Source: Mucor racemosus (Eukaryota > Mucoromycota > Mucoromycetes > Mucorales > Mucoraceae). Taken from it: a stretch of 64,000 nt of DNA. The stretch's first letter is position 1. Each line of letters starts with the position of its first letter. Shown piece by piece: positions 21,216-32,721 of the stretch. The notes beneath the pieces were generated by a model. That model saw only the letters and a list, made by a program, of their open reading frames with translations, ran no database searches and was not told the DNA's origin. A program made the translations under genes and the position numbers. The stretch is taken from contig JAPEHQ010000015.1 of assembly GCA_027405735.1 (NCBI GenBank), positions 186,001 through 250,000 on the forward strand, written 5' to 3'.

Positions 21216-22019
21216 GAAAATTCTTTTCTACGTGTGTTGTTTCTCTCTTTTTGTTTTCATATTCAAGGATATTATCCACGGTTTGATAAGGAATATCATA
21301 CTACTGTATCAAGCTGATATTCTTTTCTTTTATCATAATACGCATGCTAACATAAGAGACTAAACTTTTTAATATAGGCAGCAGTCGTTATATTAGAGGC
21401 TGATATTTTTATTTAAGCGCATTCTACTAAGATCAAATATCATTATTATATACTATTACTGTTTTGTTGGACGTATTTCTTGATTACCAGATCAAATCGA
21501 AGGCAATAATATTTATATCTACTCAATAAAAAACTAGAACTGGCTGCAAACCCACGAAATGTTCGAAAAAAGTGATAAAATTTCAAATGATATAGAAACA
21601 AAAAAAAAAGGATAATCTAATGTCGTGCCTAATAACCATACAAGTTATGATCATCGTTATACTTGAAAACAAATCTTTTTATAGCTGACAATCGTAAATT
21701 AAACAGGAAGTTTAAAGAAGGTTACTTTGTTTAAATTTTATACGTGATAAGGTAACATCGTAACACCTATCACCTTAGATTTGGCTTGCATATAAATTTA
21801 AGCAATAATTGTTATTTAAGTTTATGCTCGAGCAAAAACCATTTTTGCTGTAAACATTATACTGTAGTTATAAAAATATTTACAAATGACGATAATTGTA
21901 AATATATTGGTTCTTGCATGTATTTCTCTACATTCTACATCAACAACGTATTCAATTGTATTGTCGATAATTTATATTAATAAAAACAAATGCAAGTTAA
22001 AAATTCATTCCAGTACAAA

Positions 22020-22378
22020 ATGCACTGGCATTTTGAGAACGGCACGATGCTCATGAACAAACCAATTTGTGCCCATACGATCAGCTCATTATGCTCATGG
22101 TCAGATTTTACTATTATGCGCAAATAGGGATAATGATATGCTTGTGGGTAATTCTACTATTATAAACACATGGAATTAATGTCATGCTCAGGGACAGAAT
22201 CTATAATTCTGCACATACAGGCTTAGCGTTGTCCTTATGTTGTGCAGTTTCTTTTGTTGTGCCCATGTGCTTCTTGTTATCTTTTTGGACATATTCAGTA
22301 AGCAAAGTAGCTCAGGCTATAGTGTGCAGCCCACTTGAGCACAACGAAATTATCTTGTGCAGCACAGGTCAGCCGTAG
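22020..22378 (+). repeat. Motif-rich terminal block of R1 (copy B)
   Basis: About 350 bp densely filled with variants of TTRTGCNCAT on both strands (for example TGTGCCCAT, TATGCTCATG, GTGCCCATGTGC). The block also occurs at 25130-25480, 46095-46462 and, split by a solo LTR, 59935-61025. It may be subterminal transposase-binding repeats, but this is unproven. Confidence 0.55.
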
Positions 22379-22715
22379 TAATAATAATACATCCAAAGTG
22401 ATGTATTTATACACATTAATTGTAACTACTACTAGGTTTTTACTATTTATGAATATGATGTAAATCAATGATCTGCATTAATTTACTACAACACTAATTA
22501 TAGACTGAGACCTTGGATGTGAGACCTACAGTATGACGAGTATCGACATAACAAAGGATTTCAAAGCATACTTTATCAAACTTACTTAGATAGTAAATAT
22601 TTACCATATGCTATTAGTATCCTCTTGTTTTTTATTTAATTGCTGTATTATTAAAAATCAAGCTTTTCATAGCTTACAATATAGCAATGACAATGGGATG
22701 TTTCCGATTTTTTAG

Positions 22716-22946
22716 ATTGACATTCATCATAAAGCGGGCTGATAATACGCTTGATACTACTGTAGATGAAACCAGTCAATTTAATTCATGGAATTTGAAT
22801 GCAAATACCGACGAACCATTTGCAAGTACTTAAGTTGATCCTGGTAAAGCATTGAATAAATGGGCTTGGGACAAAGAGGAGGGTAAAAGGTGGCAATAGG
22901 TTCCAGTGGTGACCATGCTTATGTTTATATTTATGATATTGGAGAG
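22716..22946 (+). pseudogene. Captured dynein intermediate-chain exon remnant (R1 copy C)
   Basis: The translation retains FNSWNLNANTDEPF and GKALNKWAWDKE followed by frameshifted IGSS-region sequence and IYDIGE before GTAAG. It shares with copies A, B and E the in-frame TAA before the VGSGKA block, so that stop predates amplification of the repeat. Confidence 0.65.
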
Positions 22947-24016
22947 GTAAGACTAAAACTCAATGTAAATCACCTCTAACGCAATAATTATTAAATAAGG
23001 CTATATTATCATCAAATAAACTACCATACAATATTAACATGTATAAAAATTTACAGTAATAAGCTTGATACAAGTGGGTACAGCATCGTAAATTCTTGAA
23101 GAAGTTCTCAAGTATTATGAAATCTCTTATTTTTAAGACTCACAAAGCTTATAAGCGGAATATTAATTTCAAAATTTATTCTTTTCCAGATCATCAATTT
23201 TGACATTTTTTAATTTTTTTTTCTGGTTTTGCAAATCTAGAGTTAATTATACTACCAATTATAAAATCAAAAAATATACACATATACAAAATTTAGCGCT
23301 CTATTTGCTCATTAAAAAATAAAAAACATTTTTATTGCAAAATATTACATGAAAATCCTTTAACCCAAATCCCGTTTTTGGGATAAAAATGCTAAGTTTC
23401 ATTACTTAACATTTAATATTAAGCTTTTATAAAATGTGTATTAGCTATAGCTACAATTTTCTCTCACAATGTAGTATATTTAAACGTTGATTTTGGTATC
23501 AAAATTTGATTTTCCTGTTTTTTGATCAAAATCACAAGCGTTGGTAAGGATAAAATGAGTCCCGAAAATGTCCGCTACAAAATCTGAATTTTCAGACCGT
23601 ACGTGGTTAAATATAAAAAAAGTTAAAAAATAAGAAACGCTTTTTTATTTAAAACTTTGATATACCATAGTATAAGAGAATTAGCCGTTCAACCTTGCTA
23701 TGCTCAATTACGGTCTCGTTCTACGGGCTCGTTTTTGCAATTTTTTAATGAATGTATGATATGACAGACGGTTTTTCTAGTAGAAAATTTTATGTTTTTA
23801 TTATAATAGTAACAGATATTTCCTATTTTGCTTAGTTTATAGTTCAGGCGCTATAATACAATAATACTGCTTTTACATTGGCTGAAATGTGCAATTTAGC
23901 AGGGTTTTAAATGCGCTAACTAATGTAAGGCCTTAAAAATCCTTTTCTACGTGTGTTGTTTCTTTCTTTTTGTTTTCATATTTCAAGGATATATTCACCG
24001 TTTGATAAGGCATATC

Positions 24017-24245
24017 TGTCGGTTTTTGCCCTTTTATTTAATTTCAATTTATTCCTATTAGAACTGACATTTAATAGAAATTATAGTATAAATATCTTCA
24101 GGAACCGAGACCTAACAGTTCTTGGTTCCCTTTTCATTTTATAATAAAGACCCTACGTTCTCCTTGATTGAATCACTAATCACTACCTAGTCTCTTTACT
24201 ACTTTCCTCTTTATAAAAATAAGATCTATTTCCCAATAACTCTCA
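24017..24245 (+). mobile_element. Solo LTR, family 3 (229 bp)
   Basis: It starts TGTCGGTTTTTGCCC and ends AATAACTCTCA (TG...CA). The exact 5-bp duplication ATATC lies at 24012-24016 and 24246-24250. R1 copy D reads 'ggcatatcagactatc' at this point, which is the empty site. The small size fits a short-LTR family. Confidence 0.85.
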
Positions 24246-25852
24246 ATATCAGACTACCAAGCTGGTATTTTTTTTCTTGTATCTGAATACGCATTCTAAC
24301 ATAAAATACTAATGTTTTAATATACAGTAGGTAGCAGTAACGAAAAATAATCTAGACTTTGCTTAATAATCATCATTGCAATATCTTAGTATTTTCTCGA
24401 CTTATTCTCATTTCAAATGCGCTTTCTCAATTTTAAGCTGGCCATTTTTGCATCATTCAAATTTATGATTGAAACAATCACTATAATCGTTATATTAGAG
24501 ACTGATATTTTCATTTAACCGCATTTTAGGATCAAATATCATTATATACTATTACTATATTGTTGGACGTAATTCTTGATTACCGGATCAAATCGAAGGC
24601 AATGATATTTATATCTACTCAATGCAAAGCTAGAACTGGCTACAAACCCACGAAATGTTCCAGAAAAGTGATAAAAGTTCAAATGATATAGAAATAAAAA
24701 AAAGGTAAATCTAATGTTTTGCCTAATAACCATAGTTATGATCGTCGCTATACTTGAAAACAAATCTTTTTATAGCTGCCAATCATAAATTAAAATATGA
24801 AGTTTAAAGAAGGTTAATTTGTTTAAATTTTATGTGTTATAAAGTAACATCGTAACATCTATAATTTTAGATTTTGCTTGTATTGTATAAATGTAAGCAA
24901 TAAGTGTTATTTAAGTTTATGCTCAAACAAAAACCATTGTTGTTATAAACATTATTATAGCTATAAAAATATTTACAAATGACGATAATCGTAAATATAT
25001 TGGCTCTTGTATGTATTGCTCTACATCAACAGCGTAGTGAATTGTAGTTATTGTTATTGTCTATAATCTATATTAATAAAAGCAAATGTGATTTAAAACC
25101 CCATTATTTCAGTAAAAAATTCGATGGAATTATTTTGAGAACGGCACAATCCTCATGTACAAACCAATTTGTGCCCATACAATCAGCCCATTATGCTTAT
25201 GATCAGATTTAATTATTATGCACAAATAGGGATAATGATATGCTTATGGACGATTCTACTATTATGCACACATGGGATTAATGTCATGCATACGGACAGA
25301 ATCTATAACTCTGGACATACAGGCTTTTCATTATGCTCGTGTGCAGTTTCTTTTGTTGTGCCCATGTGCATCTTGTTATCATTTTAGCCATTATTCAGTG
25401 GGCGCAACAACTCATCAGGCTATAGTGTACAGCCTACCTCGGCACAACAAAATCATCTTGTGCAGCACAGTTTGGCCATAGTGCTTTTATATGTAAATCC
25501 TTTAAATTTGTGATTTTATGGACTTTTTTGGATCCGGTTGTATAATCTTATTATACTTTTTAAGTTAAATCCGTTATTAGTAGGCTAATAATGTTGTTGG
25601 TTGTGTTTATACTTTACTTAAAATAAGCCTTTGAATAATTAATAGCAATACAGTCGAACCTTAATTTTTGTATGAAATTTCGATACCTGCATTTTATAGC
25701 TGCTTGGAATATTTAAACAACCGCGTCCGGGCTGTCCGGTAATTTTTTCTAAAAATTTAAAGCTTGGAAATATTATTAGATGGCCGCTTCCGGAGATTGT
25801 TCGGCTTTTTTTTGGAAGAGTGACCATTGGCAAAAATATGAATGATATACTA

Positions 25853-26357
25853 TGTTGTATGCCGCCAAGTACCATATGTTATCACCCTCTACAGTATCAA
25901 TAATACACCTTACAATCTATTTACTATGACATGTATTGAAGTGCAAAGTCTCGATATCCGATACTGTATAAGAAACTCCTAGTGTACCAAGTTTAATCCA
26001 GTAATTAGCAAGAACGCTTGGACCTCAATTATGACACCATATTATTTCATCCCAGCGGTTAATCAATCAAGTAGCTATCAAATCAACATCCAAGTACAAC
26101 TAGCACAGCATTGAAACAAAGCAACTCACAAGCTCTGCAAGGACGGCTAAATTATTATTGATCCATTTCAATCCATAGATTACTATCAAACAGATCTAAT
26201 GGTTCAATAGTGCCTTAAATTACATCTCAGGATCTCAATGTCACATCAATATAAAAGGCCATACTTTTATGTCTAAATAAAGGATATCTTGTTTTTATTA
26301 TACAGTTGAAGAACTGATTCATTACTCATTATCTTTTAATTGCATTCGTTTTTAAGT
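25853..26357 (+). mobile_element. LTR-like repeat, family 4 (copy in R1-C, 3' end cut)
   Basis: It starts TGTTGTATGCCGCC and contains TATAAAAGGCC (about 26253-26263) and AATAAAGG about 20 bp on, the arrangement of an LTR promoter plus polyadenylation signal. Homologues of 549 bp and 540 bp lie at 59031-59579 and 63400-63939. The 3' end here is interrupted by a TA-flanked miniature element. Confidence 0.5.
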
Positions 26358-26358
26358 A

Positions 26359-26836
26359 CAGTCCTGATTCGATTTTGTGGAATCGTTGGGAGGGAGAAAA
26401 GTGTCCACAAAATCGAATAAATCATTTTCCATAATATTGGATCAAAAAATGAGAATAAAAAGGCGTTACTAGTTTATAGTATTAAATAATATTGTTAATA
26501 AAGGCTTTTCATATTCGAGCAACTGAATTAAACAGTGGATAATAAGAAATTTATTAAAAAACTGAGGTAAATTAGGCACGTGATTTAGTAAGTCTCCATA
26601 TTTCTTCTGATTTCATGACTACCAGAGCAAGCTATTACCGGCTAAATACAGTTTTATCCAATAGTATTTATGTTTTACTAATATAGTGGACTGGTAGAAA
26701 CGAAATTGTCCACTATCCACTGAATCAATTCAGTGGATTTAGGGAGTAAAATTATGAAAAAAAAACGGGAGATTTCAAACTGTCCCTTAAATCGAAAATC
26801 CGTTATATACGAGCCCACTAAATCGAATCACGACTG
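26359..26836. mobile_element. MITE-1-related inverted-repeat element(s), TA-flanked (478 bp)
   Basis: The left end CAGTCCTGATTCGATTTTGT and the right end AAATCGAATCACGACTG are inverted repeats of each other and of the 68-bp element at 17555-17622. TA dinucleotides adjoin both ends (26357-26358 and 26837-26838). The first about 60 bp is itself a truncated copy of the 68-bp element, so the block may be two decayed insertions. Confidence 0.65.
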
Positions 26837-26838
26837 TA

Positions 26839-28023
26839 ATAAGTTTTTTCAATGATTGAAAGCTATCAGTGATTATTAACTTATCATTAACCACTGAAAG
26901 GTATTTTCATATCATAGCATAGAGTTGAAAATGTGTCCAAATGGCATGATTACCGTTTTTGTTAGTTATTTTCTTTATAAATAAGATACGGATCAAGCTC
27001 TTGGTTCAATACTATTAAGAGATAAAAGAAGCGATATTATACTTATTTGCGATTTTCTCAAATATACGACATCATTTTGTAAATATGATGTATAATAAAT
27101 CTCCTTCTACATAAAACCTCGCCTTTGAATATCAAAAGACGGCACAATAATCAGTATAGTATTAAATGTTGTATCAAAGATCCCAACGGTATTGTCGAAA
27201 ATCCTGAATGATTTTTGACCTTCTGGATTCTTTAACTAGTAGTGAATATAAATCAAAAATTATAAGAGTAAATTAGACGCCTTGAAGTATATTTTCCCTA
27301 ATTTAGATTTACAGCAAGGACCTCAAGGAGTACAGAACAACCCTTTGAAAGAAATAGTATACCTTTTCAGGACTCATATTTGGCTAAATTAAACCCCTTG
27401 GTGATACTGTTTTTTTATATAATGATGGATAGTCTCTAGAATATGGTAGTACTGAAAAGTGATTAGAGTATTTTAGTGCTAACAACGGGGTTCACCAAGA
27501 AGAAAATTAATTTTTTACGATTATGTTGTGTGTTGATATCGATTCCACATCCTGGATATACAATCTACATTTTGTACAATTTCCACGGATAATATCCAGA
27601 CATCCGCTTTACGTCGCATTCATAGCTAATGCGTTGCACGTGATGTGATGGTTTAAAAGTAAGGGCATAAAAAAAGTGTCATTTGCATTGATTCTATAAC
27701 GTTTTTGAAATGGGAAAAGGCATCCTCTCTCTGATTGGCCATGAGATTATAGATACACTGTATGTTGCGTTTTGTACCACTATTTATTTATATTCTCGGA
27801 TTCTGGTACTACGTTCTACTGGTTCTTTTTCGATTCGCCGCACAATGTTTATTTTACATTGCTCATATGTAGGTACAAATAACGAAATCATTATAGTTGT
27901 TCATTAATAAATATCATATGCATATGCCGACATTTCGGAGAATCGTTTTACTGTATATAAATTCTTAATCCACTTGAGATTGACGATGCGCTGGACTTGT
28001 TGCTGCCGGCTTTCATTCATGCA

Positions 28024-28060
<37 letters not shown>

Positions 28061-28785
28061 AAATTGGATATAATTGACAGAAATCGTATAAATGTGTATA
28101 CAAAATAAGAGACAAAAAAAAAAAAAGAAAGAGAGAGAGTAAAATCTAAAGCACAGACTTTCGGGAAATTTCAAATAGCTAAACAAGGAAAAAAGTAATA
28201 AAATGTGTAATGTGCTATGGTATTATTTTTCAAAAGGTGAACAGCTATCTTTTTATTGAATAATATAGGTATAACGTGGGAATTAAATCCTAACTTTTTT
28301 CAAGCAAAATGTTTGGAAAATATTAAAATATCAGCCACAACATTAGAACATGCCTGAATATTACACCTTATATATGTTTTTGCAAACATTTATTATTGAT
28401 GGATTTAAATAAAAAACTTGGCCATGTGAGAAATTACGATATATGCTCATGTAAATGTATAGAATAAATCCCTACATGTCCCTTTAATCAAGCTAGTTCT
28501 TTTTGTTGAGATTCCGAATCAAATGTAACCCTATAATAGCGGGACATTTGAGATTATTGGTGGATACTTTTAGTGAGGGAGGGTATATTTCAACAGTATT
28601 CTGGAAAGCTGATATTATAGCTATATCCATTACTCAATCTATTTATGATTGGAGGAGTATATACACCAAGTGACTGCAGCCAAAAAAGGTATATAAGCAA
28701 ACTCATCTTGCCCTTCATTTTATCTTTTTTTTTTCTTCAACAAACGCATTTCTTCTCAACAAAAAAGTTAGAAATATCATCGACA
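26839..28785. promoter_or_regulatory. Spacer and allantoicase promoter (TATA at about 28690)
   Basis: Mostly gene-free AT-rich DNA with an (AT)n tract at about 28029-28057. GGTATATAAGC about 95 bp before the allantoicase start is a good TATA box. A reverse-strand AGATAA (in TTTTATCTTTTT, about 28719-28730) could bind a GATA-type nitrogen regulator, but one such site is expected by chance here. Confidence 0.45.
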
Positions 28786-30152
28786 ATGGCTGCCTACGAA
28801 TCTCTCGAATTTGAACAATTAAAGACCTCTCCTTTGGGTCAATGTATCGGTACGGCAAATCAACATTTGAATCAAATGCATCGAAATTAACACTTTGCAT
28901 TTCTTGTAGATCTTGCCTCTTCTGCTCTTGGATCTACCATCGTTGCTGTAACTGATGAGTTCTTTGCTCCTGCTACCAACATGATTAATCCCGCTCCCCC
29001 AATTCATGCTCCTGGTCGCTTCGTTGGTAAGTAAAATTCCTTCTTTTTTTCTTTTTAGACATTTGGTATTTAATATACCGTCTTACTATAGATACCGGTG
29101 CCTGGATGGACGGTTGGGAGACCAAGCGTCATAACCCCAACTACGATTGGTATGTATTATATATGAGGAAAAGGATGTGTAAAAATGGGGGAAAAGAGGG
29201 GTATAAATCATATACATTTGAACTCAGGAACTGAACTATATCTGAATTTAATAGGGCCATCATCAAGCTCGGTTTCTCTGGTTCTTTCAAGGGTTTCGAT
29301 ATTGATACACACTACTTTACCGGTAATCAAGCTCCTGCTGCTTCCGTTGAAGCCGCTGTTGTACCTGTTGGTGCTGATGCTCAATCCGCTGAAATCAAGT
29401 GGACTGAAATCTTGCCCAAGGTTGAATTACCTCCCACTCAACACAATGTCTTTGTCTTGAAGGAAGAGACCTCTGTCTACACTCATCTCCGTGTTAACAA
29501 CATTCCTGATGGTGGTATCGCTCGTTTCCGTGCTTACGGTAATGTTTCTCCTATCTGGCCTGAGGACAAATCGTAAGTTTTGCATATATTTGTTATTTTT
29601 GACAATTGATAAGAAAAAAGATAAGCTGATAAGAAATTTTCATCCAGTGCCATTGTTGATCTCGCTTTCTGTGGTAACGGTGCTCGTGCTGTTGAAGTTT
29701 CCAACCAACATTACACTCCTGGTTCCAACATCTTGTTGCCCGGTCGTGGTCAAAACATGGGTGATGGTTGGGAAACCAAGCGTTCTCGTACTCCTGGACA
29801 CACTGATCATGTTCTCATTCGTCTCGGTGATAAGGGTCATCTTTTGAAGGCTGTTGTCGATACTTCCAACTACTGTGGTAACTACCCCCACAAGATTATC
29901 TTGCAAGCTACTACTTCTACCAAGGAAGTTCCTGAAGCTGATGCTGAATGGACTACTTTGATTGAACCTGCTTCCACTGGTCCTCATGATCTCTTCTACT
30001 TTGATCTTCCCCACACTGACAAGGTCTTTTCTCATGCCAAGATCATCATTGTTCCCGATGGTGGTCTTAAGCGTCTCCGTCTCTTTGGTGTTCGTGAGGG
30101 TGCTACTCTCCCTGCTCTCCCCATTGATGTTGGAAATGCTGCTACTCAGTAA
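28786..30152 (+). CDS. Allantoicase (353 aa)
   Basis: It hydrolyses allantoate to ureidoglycolate and urea in purine breakdown (EC 3.5.3.4, DAL2-type). Exons are 28786-28849, 28910-29026, 29092-29149, 29255-29572 and 29648-30152, with 59-105 bp GT-AG introns. Two homologous jelly-roll allantoicase repeats are visible. The first has DTGAWMDGWETKRHNPNYDW and FKGFDIDTHYFTGN. The second has NMGDGWETKRSRTPGHTDHV and HRV/LRVNNIPDGGIARFR-type plus VPDGGLKRLRLFG blocks. The length is normal for the family. Codon use (TCC/CTC/GGT/GTC ends) is richer in C than the neighbours, as in a well-expressed gene. No linked allantoinase is seen in the window. Confidence 0.95.
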
Positions 30153-30786
30153 ATAATTCATTGCCATATATACAAAAAATAAGTGAAAAAATGTGAACTA
30201 TTTTATATCATGCATATCATTTTAGTCCTCTAAACATACATTTCTTCATCTTATTTGTTTAAATCATATTTAACTACTACATACCTTTTTGAAAAAAATT
30301 GTAGATATATAAAATAAAACCAATATACTGTACCATTACCATCATAAAATAACCCGGGCTCCAAATTTGAAACATCAATTTTTATGTGTAAATTAGATTT
30401 TAAAGAGTTTTTTTTGTATCCTCAAATGTGCAGTTTATATAATCAAGCAATTGGTAATAAAACCTTGAAATCTGAGATATAACCAGATATTTTTATTTCG
30501 AAAAAAAACAAGCTACTCGAGTAGCTACAGTATAACTAGCGCTTTTTCAATTTTGCATACGAATATGTATCCTTTACAATTGTTGCATGTGATATAATTG
30601 TATACAGGTTGATAATGACAAAATAAATAATATCAAAATGTAATTCATGTGTCAGAATTTAACGTTGCACTATTAATTTTAGATTCGCTTGTTTTATAGG
30701 CGTGTAAAAATTCTTCAAGGTGGTACCAATGAATCTATATAAATAAAGCGATAAAATCTGATAAACTTTTTATTATTATGTGTGAA

Positions 30787-30818
<32 letters not shown>

Positions 30819-30845
30819 ATGAGAAAAAAAGAAGAGGGATATAAT
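30153..30845. other. Convergent spacer between allantoicase and the Mg transporter
   Basis: 693 bp of AT-rich DNA holding two 3' untranslated regions. An (AT)n tract lies at about 30788-30812. No additional gene is seen. Confidence 0.5.
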
Positions 30846-32603
30846 TTATACAATGTTGTAATATCTCATTAAAAGCGTAGAAATGACACAAAATATAAGA
30901 ATAGTTGTAATAATGCCACCAAACCATGTCAGATCTTCTTGATATTGGCCAGGTACTTGCACATTCATACCCCAAGCACCAGTAACTAAATTCATGGGAA
31001 CTAAAATACTACCAAGAGCAGTTAATTTTGACAAAACATCATTAATTTCATTGTTTGTTTGAGTCATTTCAATGGATATTTGAGCTAAATAGTTGGAATG
31101 TGATCTTGAAGAAATCTTTTCATAATGATTAAGCGATAATAACATGGAAATGATATGATCTTGAACATCACCAAGATATAATGCTACTTCTTTACTTAAA
31201 GCTGGTCGAGTGCCATCTTCAGGTGCAATTTCACCTCTTTTTATCAACGTCTTTACAACATCTGTCTTTGAACTCAACAATCGTAACAATCCCATCATGC
31301 GCTTTCTACAATAACCAATACGCCGCAGCATATCTGATTGTTCTGATTCTTTTAAAATCAACACTAATTCATCAATCGAGTCTACTTCAAATTCAATTGC
31401 TCTGATTAATGGTGCAAATGAATCAGTAATATCATCCAATAAACCATAACAAATCCAATCTAAACATACATGCAACTGATTTAAAATTTGTGCAAAATAT
31501 TTATAAAAGGGTAATTATTACCTGGTGTAACATTGATATAATCTTTCAATTGCTTGATTCTTTTACGAACATTATGAGGATGCGGCATTGATTTAAAATG
31601 AAACTACTATAGTGGTCAATTGTATTGTACAAGGAATAACTAGTCTAAACTTACTGTTAAAACACCTTCTTTCATGACAATAATATAAATTGCAGAAGGT
31701 TGCATATAAGTTGCAGAAAACTCATCTTGATCAAAGCTTCTGAAACAAATGAAATAGTAGTTCATAAAAACTTCGCATTTCTCTCGTTGTTCTTCCATGC
31801 TAATATCTTCCACAGTCAAAGGATGTATTCTAAATATTTTACACAATGCCTTCATTTCATTATCTGTTGGATTATGAATATCGATCCAAAAACATCCTTT
31901 TTTCATCATATCAGTCAAGTTTTCATCTTGATTGTACTCTGGAATTTCACTGATAGAACGAGCATGTATTGTTGAGGGCTCACCAGATGAATAATAAGTG
32001 ACACGATAATGATCTGTTTCATTTTTATCTGAATTCTAATGAGAAATAAATTAAGCAAATCACCATCATAAAGCCCTTGCAATTTCATCACTTACCATCA
32101 TTCGATCACCATACATGCTATATCTTCTATTTTCAGATGCTCCCATTGTAGATAATCGGCGTCTGTGTTGTGTTTTTTCACGTTTTTGCTCTGTTGATTC
32201 TTTCTTTTCATTTTCAATGAATTCTTCTAATGATTCATAATCAACCCCTCCTTCTTCCTTTTTATTGGGTGTTGGAAAACAGACATCCACTTCTACAGAA
32301 CTCATGCGTGAATTACTAGATGTCTCGATATCTGAATGATAGTTTGCTGGTGTATTTGTGCCAGATGTAGGCATATCTATCATGACATCACGATCTCCTA
32401 ATTGATTTGGTGAACGAGAAAAGTAATTATTATCGTTATCTGTCAAGTTTTCCTATGATATTAAATGATCAATTCGGTTGCTACATTGATGAAATAATTG
32501 CAGTTTCTTACTGTTGAAGGAATAGCTTGATATCCTGTATTACGAGAACCACCAAAAAACATATTTAATGGTTGAAATGAAGAAGTTTGGCCATTATTCA
32601 TTG

Positions 32604-32639
<36 letters not shown>

Positions 32640-32721
32640 GCTGTTGTCTTTGATTGGCAGCAGCTGTAGAAGCTGGTGTTCTGCTATTCTTTGGTGCATG
32701 GCGTTTCTTTGATTTTGCCAT
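30846..32721 (-). CDS. CorA-family magnesium transporter, Mnr2/Alr-like (547 aa)
   Basis: Minus-strand exons are 32512-32721, 32096-32452, 31655-32035, 31522-31603 and 30846-31459. The N-terminus is cytosolic and low-complexity with a polyglutamine run and acidic and basic stretches. The central CorA domain has CFWIDIHNPTDNEM, FRIHPLTVEDI and VTPDWICYGLLDDITDSFAP. The C-terminus has the first membrane helix LGSILVPMNLVTGAWGMN, carrying the GMN selectivity motif, then VPGQ and a second helix WFGGIITTILIFCVIST. GMN with two C-terminal helices is diagnostic of CorA/Alr/Mnr2 divalent-metal channels. The LPMN-V-TG-WGMNV-VPGQ context is closest to the fungal Mnr2 (vacuolar) and Alr (plasma membrane) group. 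Which membrane it serves cannot be decided. Confidence 0.92.

Larger units (their letters stand above)
19040..22378 (+). repeat. Repeat R1, copy B, carrying a nested solo LTR and SINE
   Basis: It aligns with copy C (22716-25480), D and E along its length. It begins in the dynein-like remnant and runs to the 'cacaggtcagccgtag' end block. Relative to the other copies it has two clean extra blocks: 20088-20634 (solo LTR) and 20807-21215 (SINE). The last part (22020-22378) is rich in TGTGCCCAT/TATGCTCAT-type motifs. No intact ORF is present. Confidence 0.8.
22540..26357 (+). repeat. Repeat R1, copy C (longest uninterrupted arrangement)
   Basis: It is in the same orientation as copy B and directly follows it. 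It contains a dynein remnant at 22716-22946, the AT-rich core, a 229-bp solo LTR (24017-24245), the motif-rich block (25130-25480), and then a downstream part that copy E also has (25490-26357). That part ends with an LTR-like piece cut by a miniature element at 26359. A further roughly 150 bp block at about 24338-24490 is absent from copies B and E. Confidence 0.75.

Noticed and set aside
22184..22378. Membrane-protein-like ORFs in R1 (also 25169, 46137, 59875)
   Set aside because: The hydrophobic look comes from the TGTGCCCAT motif block; frames are not kept between copies.
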